Assembly: GCA_034666705.1 (NCBI GenBank)
Contig: JAXDLH010000263.1
Coordinates: 1 to 5,114, forward strand
DNA from: JAXDLH01 sp034666705
GTDB taxonomy: Bacteria; Chloroflexota; UBA6077; SHYK01
DNA length: 5,114 nt
Direction: 5' to 3'
Numbering within the stretch: position 1 is the first letter of the stretch; the number at the start of each line of letters is the position of its first letter. This document shows positions 1-5,114 of this stretch, piece by piece. The position numbers and the translations under genes are program-made. The notes beneath the pieces were generated by a model. That model did no database searches. It worked only from the letters and a program-made list of their open reading frames with translations, and was not told the origin of the DNA.

Positions 1-667
1 CGCCGATGCGGACGAACGGGCCATCGAGCTGCTCGAGCGAGTCGGGATCCCACGCGCGCGGGAGCGGGCGCGGGCCTATCCGTTCGAGTTCTCCGGCGGC
101 ATGCGCCAGCGGGTGATGATCGCGCTCTCGCTCTCCTGCGATCCGAGCATCCTGATCGCCGACGAGCCCACCACGGCGCTGGACGTGACGATCCAGGCGC
201 AGATCCTTCAGCGGATCCGCAGGCTGCGCGATGAGACCGGCGCGGGCGTGATCCTCGTGACCCACGACCTCGGCGTGGTGGCCGACATCGCCGACCGGGT
301 CGCGGTGATGTACGCCGGCCGGATCGTCGAGGAGGGCACCCTCGACGACATCTTCTACGACCCCCAGCACCCCTACACCTGGGGCCTGCTCGGCTCGATC
401 CCGCGCGTGGACAAGCTGCGCCCGGGGCGGCTGCCGGCGATCGCGGGGCTGCCGCCGTCGCTCGCCGATCGGCCCCAGGGCTGCCACTTCCGCCCGCGCT
501 GTCCGCACGAGTTCGAGGAGTGCATCAAGGTTCCGCCGCTCGAAGCCCGCGTCGACAAACCCGAGCACCGCGACCGCTGCTGGCTCTCCGTCGACGAGAA
601 GCGCGAGCGGCGCGAGGTGCGGCCGGGCGAGATCGGCCTGGGGGAGAAGGAGGGCGTGTCGGCGTGA
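1..667 (+). CDS. Peptide-type ABC importer ATP-binding protein, DppD/OppD-like (5' end outside the window)
   Basis: This is one of the two ATPases that power an ABC importer for di- or oligopeptides (or nickel or glycosides in sister systems) from the cytoplasmic face of the membrane. The reading frame is open from base 2, giving 221 visible residues; the family is usually about 320-340, so Walker A and the Q-loop lie upstream. Counting from the first visible residue, the ABC signature FSGGM is at 30-34, Walker B LIADEP at about 51-56, the D-loop TTALD directly after, and the H-loop THD with His88. The C-terminal oligopeptide/dipeptide domain has HPYTWGLL and four cysteines, with codons at 482, 500, 521 and 578 (C-x5-C-x6-C-x18-C). 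In structurally studied DppD-type proteins the equivalent cysteines bind a [4Fe-4S] cluster. The DppF-like partner follows with a 4-base overlap. Family assignment is firm; the substrate cannot be read from this protein. Confidence 0.95.
   Translation, partial: ADADERAIELLERVGIPRARERARAYPFEFSGGMRQRVMIALSLSCDPSILIADEPTTALDVTIQAQILQRIRRLRDETGAGVILVTHDLGVVADIADRVAVMYAGRIVEEGTLDDIFYDPQHPYTWGLLGSIPRVDKLRPGRLPAIAGLPPSLADRPQGCHFRPRCPHEFEECIKVPPLEARVDKPEHRDRCWLSVDEKRERREVRPGEIGLGEKEGVSA
647..653 (+). promoter_or_regulatory. Shine-Dalgarno site setting the DppF-like start
   Basis: AAGGAGG lies 10 bases before the GTG at 664, inside the last codons of the upstream ATPase gene. It supports GTG 664 as the true start rather than the in-frame ATG at 520, which sits deep inside the upstream gene and would add 48 residues that do not resemble an ABC ATPase. 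It also fits translational coupling of the two ATPases. Confidence 0.75.
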
Positions 668-1761
668 GCACGAACGGCGGAGGGCCTCTCGTCGACGTCG
701 AGCACCTGAAGCTCCACTTCCCGATCAAGTCGGGCGTGGTGATCGACCGCGAGGTCGGTCGGGTGCATGCGGTGGACGACGTGACGTTCGCTCTGACTGA
801 GGGGGAGACGCTCGGGCTCGTGGGCGAGTCCGGCTGCGGCAAGACCACGCTGTCGCGCACGCTTCTGCGGCTCGTCGAGCCCACCGACGGCTCGATCCGC
901 TTCCGCGGCAACGACATCACCCACGCCTCTCAGGCGGAGCTGCGCCCGCTCCGCCGTGAGATCCAGATGGTCTTCCAGGATCCGTACGCGTCGCTCAATC
1001 CGCGCAAGCGGATCGTTCAGATCATCGGCACCCCGCTGCGCCTCCACGGCGCCGAGAAGGACGAGGTCGAGGACCGCGTGCGCGACCTGCTGCGGCGGGT
1101 TGGCCTCCATCCCGAGCACGCCAACCGGTTCCCGCACGAGTTCTCGGGCGGGCAGCGCCAGCGGATCGGCGTGGCGCGGGCTTTGGCCTTGGAGCCGCGG
1201 CTGATCGTGTTGGACGAGCCGGTGTCCGCCCTGGATGTGTCGGTCCAGGCCCAGATCATCAACCTGCTCGATGACCTCCAGGACGACTTTGGGCTCACCT
1301 ACCTGTTCGTGGCCCACGACCTCAGCGTGGTGCGCCACGTGTCCGACCGGATCGCGGTGATGTACCTCGGCAAGCTGATGGAGGTCTCGCCGGCGGACGA
1401 GCTCTACACCAAGCCGATCCACCCCTATACGAGCGCACTCCTGGCGGCGGTCCCGATCCCCGATCCGCGCGAGAACCGCGCCCGCGAGCGCATGGTCGTC
1501 TCCGGCGAGCCCCCGAACCCGATCGATCCGCCCTCGGGCTGCGTCTTCCATCCCCGCTGCCCACGCGCGACCGACGTCTGCCGCGAAGTGGTGCCGCCCC
1601 TCACGCGTTACCCGAGCGGCCACCTGGCCGCCTGCCACCACCCCCTGAACGTCACGCGCTCGGAGATCGAGCAAGCCGAGCGCGACCCCTCGAGCCCCCT
1701 GAGTGCCGGCGACGAACTGCCGGACGCGGGCGAAGCCGAGGCGGCGCCGGCCGGGCCTTAG
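664..1761 (+). CDS. Peptide-type ABC importer ATP-binding protein, DppF/OppF-like
   Basis: This is the second ATPase of the importer, expected to form a heterodimer with the product of the preceding gene. From GTG 664 it has 365 residues, slightly long for the family (about 320-340). It starts with the OppF-type stretch LKLHFPIKSG and HAVDDVTF. Walker A GESGCGKTT is at 54-62, Q-loop FQDPYASLNP with Gln105, signature FSGGQRQR at 160-167, Walker B LIVLDEP at 180-186, D-loop SALD directly after, and H-loop AHD with His218; all catalytic motifs are intact. The C-terminal oligopeptide domain has HPYTSALL and Cys293, Cys299, Cys306 and Cys324, the same spacing class as in its partner. The last 35 or so residues are an acidic, Pro/Ala-rich tail that accounts for the extra length. 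Its GTG overlaps the previous TGA. Product family is firm; DppF versus OppF cannot be separated by sequence alone. Confidence 0.96.
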   Translation: MSTNGGGPLVDVEHLKLHFPIKSGVVIDREVGRVHAVDDVTFALTEGETLGLVGESGCGKTTLSRTLLRLVEPTDGSIRFRGNDITHASQAELRPLRREIQMVFQDPYASLNPRKRIVQIIGTPLRLHGAEKDEVEDRVRDLLRRVGLHPEHANRFPHEFSGGQRQRIGVARALALEPRLIVLDEPVSALDVSVQAQIINLLDDLQDDFGLTYLFVAHDLSVVRHVSDRIAVMYLGKLMEVSPADELYTKPIHPYTSALLAAVPIPDPRENRARERMVVSGEPPNPIDPPSGCVFHPRCPRATDVCREVVPPLTRYPSGHLAACHHPLNVTRSEIEQAERDPSSPLSAGDELPDAGEAEAAPAGP

Positions 1762-1766
1762 TCCGG

Positions 1767-1789
1767 GCAGGGCCGCCCCCTGCGGCGGC
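1767..1789 (+). terminator. GC-rich hairpin after the ABC operon (weak terminator candidate)
   Basis: Two mutually exclusive stems start 6 bases after the TAG at 1759-1761: GCAGGG/CCCTGC (1767-1772 with 1778-1783) and GCCGCC/GGCGGC (1772-1777 with 1784-1789). No T tract follows, so it is not a canonical intrinsic terminator. It could slow polymerase for factor-dependent termination or protect the 3' end of the mRNA. Confidence 0.3.
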
Positions 1790-1982
1790 AATCCCGCCCA
1801 CACGCCACTGCCTCCCAACGACGTACGAAACCGCGCAAAACCCAGCTCCTGGGCACACAGCAGCGTGTGTTTCCCCAGCGACGCTGCCGGAAAGGGTGGT
1901 GTCCGACTCCTGCTAGTGCACAGGTTCTTGCAGGAAAAGCTGGCTAAACGGGACCTTCTGTGAGATGGTGGTCACAAGTTCC

Positions 1983-2009
1983 GCACAGATTCTCGCCGAG
2001 AGTCTGTGC
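1983..2009 (+). repeat. 12-bp inverted repeat, strong hairpin
   Basis: GCACAGATTCTC (1983-1994) and GAGAGTCTGTGC (1998-2009) pair across a 3-base loop with a single G-U wobble. It is the strongest helix inside the structured-RNA candidate. The right arm could instead pair with TGCACAG at 1917-1923, so a switch between two conformations is possible on paper. Confidence 0.7.
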
Positions 2010-2084
2010 AGCGAGCAGAGGATCCGTTTCCGGAAGGGAGCCCTCATATGCCGAAGCGCAGCTAGGCTAGAAAAGACAGACTGA

Positions 2085-2118
2085 CTGAGACCGCGTTTAC
2101 AACGCGGTCTCAGCTTTT
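2085..2118 (+). terminator. Perfect 13-bp hairpin with T tract: intrinsic terminator (or palindromic operator)
   Basis: CTGAGACCGCGTT (2085-2097), the loop TAC (2098-2100) and AACGCGGTCTCAG (2101-2113) form a perfect 13-bp stem. It is followed by CTTTTAT (2114-2120), the classic shape of a rho-independent terminator on the + strand. It would end a transcript coming from the region upstream, about 320 bases after the ABC operon. The same palindrome overlaps a promoter-like sequence for the MFS gene, so it could also be a protein-binding operator; the two readings are not exclusive. Confidence 0.7.
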
Positions 2119-2123
2119 ATAGG
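2096..2123 (+). promoter_or_regulatory. Possible promoter of the MFS gene, overlapping the hairpin
   Basis: TTTACA (2096-2101) differs from the -35 consensus TTGACA at one base. It is 16 bases before TATAGG (2118-2123), which keeps the first four bases of TATAAT. Transcription would start near 2130, about 40 bases before the MFS ATG. The -35 box sits in the loop and edges of the 13-bp inverted repeat, so a repressor bound there would block it. This is inference from consensus matching only. Confidence 0.35.
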
Positions 2124-2170
2124 GGTATACGCGCTGTAAGGGGACCCGGAACCGGCGGGCGCGTTCTTCG

Positions 2171-3424
2171 ATGACCCAGGCGATAAAGCTCCTCATGGCC
2201 GACCGGCGCAGCAGGTGGTTCTTCGGAGCCCTGACGCAGTCGTCGCTCGGCACTGGAGCCGCGTACGTCGCCCTGCTGGTGGTGGCGTATGACCGCTATC
2301 GATCCCCTTGGGCGATCAGTCTCGTGCTGTTGGCGGACTTCGTACCGGCCATGGTTCTCGGTCCGGTCCTCGGGGCGGCTGTGGACCGCTGGTCACGGCG
2401 CGGCTGCGCGATTGCCGGCGATGTAATCAGGGCAATCGCGTTCGCGGGTATCGCGGCATCCAGCAGCTTTCCGCTGACAGTCGCGTTCGCCCTGCTTGCC
2501 GGGCTGGGAACGGCACTCTTCAGGCCTGCCACCCTCGCTGCACTTCCTGGGTTGGCTGGAAGCCGCACGGCGGAGGCCACCTCTCTCTACGGCGCGATTA
2601 GCGATCTCGGCTATACCGTCGGCCCCGCTGTCGGGGCGGCCGTTTTGGCGGCTGTCGGGCCCGAGGATCTGCTGGTGGTCAACGCAGTCACGTTCGCAGC
2701 GTCCGCGGCGGTTCTGGCTCGGCTGGATTTCGGGACGGCGCCCGCCGCCGCAGACCCGGAGCCGCCCAATCAATCGCTCATTCGAGAAACGCGCGAGGGG
2801 ATCAGGGCGGTCGCAGGTCTCCCCGCCATAGGCCTGCTCCTCACATGCTCCGCTGCCGCCATGTTCTCGGGGGGCGCGTTCAACGTTGCCGAGCTGCCAT
2901 TTGCGATTGGGCCGCTCGGTACCACCTCATCGGGCTACGCGACGCTCGTGGCGCTCTACGGGCTCGGGTTCATTGCCGGGTCCCTGCGCGGCTCGCGGGG
3001 GGGCCAGCCGGCCAGGCTCAAACGGCAGTATGTCCTCGGTCTGTTGTTGACGGGCCTCGGTGGCTTGGCGGCAGGGTTTTCCTCCGGCGTCCTGGTCGCG
3101 CTCGCAGGCTTCACGCTGAGTGGGTTTGGCAACGGGCTGTGGGTGGTCCACCAACGCCTGCTGATCCAGGCTGACATCCCCGCCGAGCTTCAAGGCCGTG
3201 TCTTCGGACTCGCCGACGGCATGACGTCGTGGGCGCTCGCGGCGGCCTTTGTCGGAGCGGGTGCGATGGTGCAAGCCATCGGACCCCGCACGCTGGTGAC
3301 GCTCACCGCGGTGTGGGAGATATGCCTCGCGGTTCTTGCTGCGCTCGCCTTACGACGGCATTGGCAACGGAAGTCTGAGACCTCGGCCGCTTACGGATCG
3401 ATCGCGCAGCAAGTAGCTCGCTAG
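2171..3424 (+). CDS. MFS transporter, EntS-like MFS_3-type exporter
   Basis: This is an inner-membrane major facilitator superfamily permease, most like the MFS_3 branch (EntS-type and drug exporters), which uses the proton gradient to export small molecules. It has 417 residues, normal for a 12-helix MFS protein. Two hydrophobic six-helix halves (about residues 17-182 and 218-392) are separated by a polar central loop containing SLIRETREGIRAV, typical of this branch. MFS motif A appears as GPVLGAAVDRWSRR at 64-77 with Asp72. The C-terminal tail (about 393-417) is polar and cytoplasmic. ATG 2171 is the first possible start, because the frame has a stop at 2120-2122 and no other start codon between. 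There is no good Shine-Dalgarno site (GGCGGG at 2154-2159 at best); ATG 2195 (Met9) is an alternative. The substrate is unknown and the neighbours do not suggest one. Confidence 0.92.
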   Translation: MTQAIKLLMADRRSRWFFGALTQSSLGTGAAYVALLVVAYDRYRSPWAISLVLLADFVPAMVLGPVLGAAVDRWSRRGCAIAGDVIRAIAFAGIAASSSFPLTVAFALLAGLGTALFRPATLAALPGLAGSRTAEATSLYGAISDLGYTVGPAVGAAVLAAVGPEDLLVVNAVTFAASAAVLARLDFGTAPAAADPEPPNQSLIRETREGIRAVAGLPAIGLLLTCSAAAMFSGGAFNVAELPFAIGPLGTTSSGYATLVALYGLGFIAGSLRGSRGGQPARLKRQYVLGLLLTGLGGLAAGFSSGVLVALAGFTLSGFGNGLWVVHQRLLIQADIPAELQGRVFGLADGMTSWALAAAFVGAGAMVQAIGPRTLVTLTAVWEICLAVLAALALRRHWQRKSETSAAYGSIAQQVAR

Positions 3425-4800
3425 GACGCTGCACGTATGGTCTCGGGGAGCTTCACGGTCGCGATGACGGCGCGCACGTCGTCGACGGTCCGATCCGGCA
3501 GGTGTCCAGCCTTTAGGACGTCCACGAGGGCGGCGACGATCGTGGGATCGAATTGCGTGCCCGAGTTCGCGACTAGCTCGCCGCACGCTTCCTCGTGGCC
3601 GAGCGCGGCCCTGTACGGGCGGTCGGTCGTCATCGCGTTATAGGCATCGCAGACAAAGACGATCCGCGCAGCGAGGGGTATCTCGTTGCCCGCAAGCCCG
3701 TCCGGGTAGCCATTGCCGTCGAAGCGCTCGTGACAGGAACGGACGATCTCGCCTACTCGGGCGAGCATGCCTCCAACGCGGTCGAGCATGAACTGGCCTT
3801 CGATCGTGTGGGTCTTCATGACCTCGAACTCGTGAGGGTCGAGCCGCCCCGGCTTATTCAAGGTTTCCTTCGGAATGGTGATCTTGCCGACGTCGTGGAG
3901 CAGCGCCGCAAACTCGAGCTCCTGGCGGCTATTCGGGTCGACTCCAAGCTCATCGGCAACAGCGGTCACTAGGTCAACCACAGAGCGGGAGTGCTGGGCC
4001 GTGTAGCTGTCGTCGAATTCGACGACGTCGGCGAGGAGCATGACTGTCCCCCGATAGGCGCGCTGGAGTTCGAGCGCTGCGCTGTAACGCGCCTGCCGAT
4101 CGCGCGAGAACCTGGCCAGAAGCCAGACGAGCGGCCCGATGATTACCAGCGCAGTTGGGCTCTTAGCCGCGACCACGGTGATGACGAGTGCGAGAGGGGC
4201 CAAAACGGCGTCGATCTGTGCTGTGCCAATTGAGGACTGGATCGATTCCCATAGCGGACCACGGTCGAGCGTCTGCTCCCGGGTGAGGGCGTATGCGTGG
4301 TCGCCTATCAACTGCGCGAGAAAGGCCAACCCGTAGACGCCGGCATTTGCCAGCGCCGGAGCCCCGGGGGCAAGCGCCGCGATGACGAGCACTGGGCCCA
4401 CGATGAACCAGGACTCACTAAGCGGCGTTACCAGGCGCTGCCAGTGCCAGTCGCCTCGCATGACCTCAGGCATGGTCCCAAGCAGGCCGCCGCAAGCCAC
4501 CACCAGGGGCACGTACGGCAGCGGCAGCAGGAGCAACATCGGCACGAGCACGAGCTGCTCAGCCGAGACGTAGGCGTCCCCGAACTCGAAGCGGACGCGT
4601 GACACGAGCGCATAGCCCACGACGAGCCCCGACAGCAGGGCCAAATCCAAGCCACGATTGGGCGGCACTCGAACAGCGATGGCTGCCGATGCACAAAGAA
4701 ACGCGAATGCCGACACACCGGCGAACAGCAGTTCGCGCGAGTCCATCCCGCGCTTGCGCCTCTCACGAGCCTCCCCGACAAGTTGCTCCGCAAGCTGCAT
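3421..4800 (-). CDS. Membrane-anchored HD-GYP domain phosphodiesterase (probable c-di-GMP hydrolase)
   Basis: This is a metal-dependent phosphohydrolase that probably degrades cyclic di-GMP in the cytoplasm. From ATG 4800 it has 459 residues. The first half is hydrophobic, with about six or seven membrane segments (roughly 24-43, 51-67, 81-108, 131-172, 197-211 and 215-229). A charged linker (about 230-250) follows, then the HD-GYP domain (about 250-425). Visible motifs are DDSYTAQHS with His270, LLHDVGK with the HD pair His302-Asp303, KTHTIEG with His331, CHERFDGNGYP at 356-366, DAYNAMTTDRPYR from Asp385, and GTQFDP near the end. The usual HHE reads CHE here, while DGxGYP is complete. There is no receiver or GGDEF domain, so the membrane part is the likely sensor. 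The start is uncertain: GAGGA abuts ATG 4800 with no spacing, ATG 4746 (Met19) is an alternative, and GTG 4890 looks too far upstream. Its stop overlaps that of the MFS gene. Confidence 0.9.
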   Translation of the reverse strand: MQLAEQLVGEARERRKRGMDSRELLFAGVSAFAFLCASAAIAVRVPPNRGLDLALLSGLVVGYALVSRVRFEFGDAYVSAEQLVLVPMLLLLPLPYVPLVVACGGLLGTMPEVMRGDWHWQRLVTPLSESWFIVGPVLVIAALAPGAPALANAGVYGLAFLAQLIGDHAYALTREQTLDRGPLWESIQSSIGTAQIDAVLAPLALVITVVAAKSPTALVIIGPLVWLLARFSRDRQARYSAALELQRAYRGTVMLLADVVEFDDSYTAQHSRSVVDLVTAVADELGVDPNSRQELEFAALLHDVGKITIPKETLNKPGRLDPHEFEVMKTHTIEGQFMLDRVGGMLARVGEIVRSCHERFDGNGYPDGLAGNEIPLAARIVFVCDAYNAMTTDRPYRAALGHEEACGELVANSGTQFDPTIVAALVDVLKAGHLPDRTVDDVRAVIATVKLPETIRAAS

Positions 4801-5037
4801 TCCTCGCAATGTCGACCCACTCGCGCGCGGCCGGTAGGGGCTAGGCGCTATTTGCACATTTTCGTTGGGGGAAGCTGCCCAGCTGTGCACAGGCTTTGCC
4901 CGAATTCGGTGTGTCCTTCCCGCGTGTTGTCGTACTGCTCAAGGTCCGTTGATCGGTTCCGCACGGGGTAAGGGGCAGGCTGAACCGCGCAAACGGAAGA
5001 AAGGTTGGTCCGAGGCAGGGTCCTAGACTCAACCGGG
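4801..5037. other. Divergent intergenic region between the HD-GYP gene and alaS
   Basis: These 237 bases must hold both promoters. On the + side there is a TAGACT -10 candidate next to alaS. On the - side I find no convincing -35/-10 pair for the HD-GYP gene. A perfect 10-bp palindrome, CTGTGCACAG, lies at 4883-4892 and could bind a dimeric regulator, but such a short palindrome can be chance. No RNA gene is seen. Confidence 0.5.
5024..5029 (+). promoter_or_regulatory. -10 element of alaS, implying a leaderless transcript
   Basis: TAGACT fits the actinobacterial -10 pattern TANNNT and ends 8 bases before the alaS ATG, so transcription would begin at or within a base or two of the start codon. 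No Shine-Dalgarno site is present in the bases just before ATG (AACCGGG), which agrees. A good -35 box is not seen; TTGGTC at 5005-5010 is only 13 bases away, too close. Confidence 0.5.
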
Positions 5038-5114
5038 ATGGAGGCCGACCAGATTCGTGAGCTGTTCCTGTCGTTCTTCGAGGAGCGCGGACACAAGCGC
5101 ATGCCCTCAGCGTC
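5038..5114 (+). CDS. alaS: Alanyl-tRNA synthetase, N-terminal fragment (3' end outside the window)
   Basis: This is the class II synthetase that charges tRNA-Ala with alanine in the cytoplasm. Only 25 codons and two bases are visible, out of a usual length of roughly 870-890 residues. They match the highly conserved AlaS amino terminus: an IRELFLSFFEERGH block (residues 6-19) followed by PSA and the first bases of a Ser codon, corresponding to the family pattern IRxxFLxFFxxxGH...PSAS. The ATG at 5038 puts this block at the usual distance from the N-terminus, so the start is well supported. The gene is divergent from the HD-GYP gene and appears to have its own promoter. Confidence 0.9.
   Translation, partial: MEADQIRELFLSFFEERGHKRMPSA

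Larger units (their letters stand above)
1887..2118 (+). ncRNA. Candidate structured RNA (small RNA or mRNA leader), family not recognised
   Basis: Read on the + strand, 1887-1897 pairs with 2022-2033: CCGGAAA with TTTCCGG, a bulged G2026, then four more pairs including one G-U. Inside this closing stem are a short bulged helix (1907-1913 with 2015-2020), a 6-bp helix (1922-1927 with 1951-1956, one G-U), a 5-bp hairpin (1959-1963 with 1972-1976), and a 12-bp hairpin with one G-U (1983-1994 with 1998-2009). A terminator-like hairpin closes the region at 2085-2118. This is a branched fold drawn by hand, without energy calculation or comparative support. It resembles no riboswitch or housekeeping RNA I know. 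It could be an independent small RNA or the 5' leader of the MFS gene. Confidence 0.3.
1762..2170. other. Long intergenic region, GC-poorer and rich in inverted repeats
   Basis: About 409 bases lie between the ABC operon and the MFS gene. By hand count GC is about 50-62% per line over 1921-2120, clearly below the neighbouring ABC genes. I find no convincing protein gene; reading frames that enter here from the ABC gene have no family character. Besides the entries listed separately there are small hairpins at 1841-1853 (CCCAG/CTGGG, 3-base loop) and 1854-1869 (CACAC/GTGTG, 6-base loop). No tRNA, tmRNA, RNase P RNA or SRP RNA signature was recognised. Confidence 0.7.

Noticed and set aside
520..663. 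ATG at 520 as the start of the DppF-like gene
   Set aside because: It would overlap the upstream gene by 148 bases and add an Arg/Pro-rich stretch unlike the family. GTG 664 has a good ribosome-binding site.
373..1818. A 481-codon open frame on the - strand opposite the DppF-like gene
   Set aside because: It is the antisense shadow of a clear ABC ATPase in GC-rich DNA. The translation is Arg/Gly/Val/Asp-rich with no domain, and the + strand protein has every ABC motif.
1889..1905. T-box-like string (AAAGGGTGGTGTCCG) that could pair with the ACCGCG of the later hairpin
   Set aside because: It matches only the first half of the T-box consensus, lies about 190 bases before the terminator, and the gene downstream is not a synthetase or amino-acid gene.
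1898..1920. Possible tRNA T-arm (GTGTCCGACTC)
   Set aside because: The loop reads TCCGA rather than TTCGA and no acceptor, D or anticodon arms can be built around it.
2024..2043. CCGGAAGGGAGC resembling the apical loop of SRP RNA
   Set aside because: The essential AGCAG side and the upstream GTCAGG are missing, and the surrounding pairing does not form SRP helix 8.
3595..4602. Open frames on the + strand opposite the HD-GYP gene
   Set aside because: They are fragmentary shadows of a protein with complete HD-GYP motifs on the other strand.
4801..4890. GTG at 4890 as the start of the HD-GYP gene
   Set aside because: No ribosome-binding site precedes it, and the added 30 residues are Pro/Ser/Arg-rich with no membrane or domain character.
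1..5114. CRISPR array, insertion sequence or prophage remnants
   Set aside because: No regularly spaced repeats, transposase or integrase motifs, or terminal repeats with target duplications were seen on either strand.

Overview
The window is GC-rich DNA (roughly 65-70% in the first two genes by eye) that looks actinobacterial. The clues are a GC-rich codon bias, a GTG start overlapping a TGA stop, an alaS start that appears leaderless behind a TANNNT -10 element, and a membrane-bound HD-GYP protein of a kind common in deep-branching Actinomycetota. A Thermoleophilia/Solirubrobacterales-like source is a guess; nothing here fixes the taxon.

Layout. Bases 1-1761 (+) hold the end of a peptide-type ABC importer operon: the C-terminal two thirds of a DppD/OppD-like ATPase, then an intact DppF/OppF-like ATPase. 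The two are joined by a GTGA start/stop overlap and would form the ATPase pair that powers one permease. The permease and binding-protein genes must lie upstream, outside the window. Bases 1762-2170 are a non-coding stretch of about 400 bases, poorer in GC and dense in inverted repeats. It holds a branched RNA fold candidate (1887-2033) and a perfect 13-bp inverted repeat followed by a T tract (2085-2118). That repeat also carries a promoter-like -35/-10 pair. Bases 2171-3424 (+) encode a 12-TM-type MFS exporter. Bases 3421-4800 (-) encode a membrane-anchored HD-GYP cyclic-di-GMP phosphodiesterase, convergent with the MFS gene and sharing one CTAG as both stop codons. Bases 4801-5037 are a divergent intergenic region. 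The first 25 codons of alaS (+) start at 5038 and run off the end.

How the parts relate. The two ATPases form one functional unit. The MFS gene, the HD-GYP gene and alaS look like separate transcription units. I see no defence system, mobile element, CRISPR array, tRNA or rRNA. The region most deserving a second look is 1840-2130, where structured-RNA, terminator, promoter and possible operator signals overlap in front of the MFS gene.
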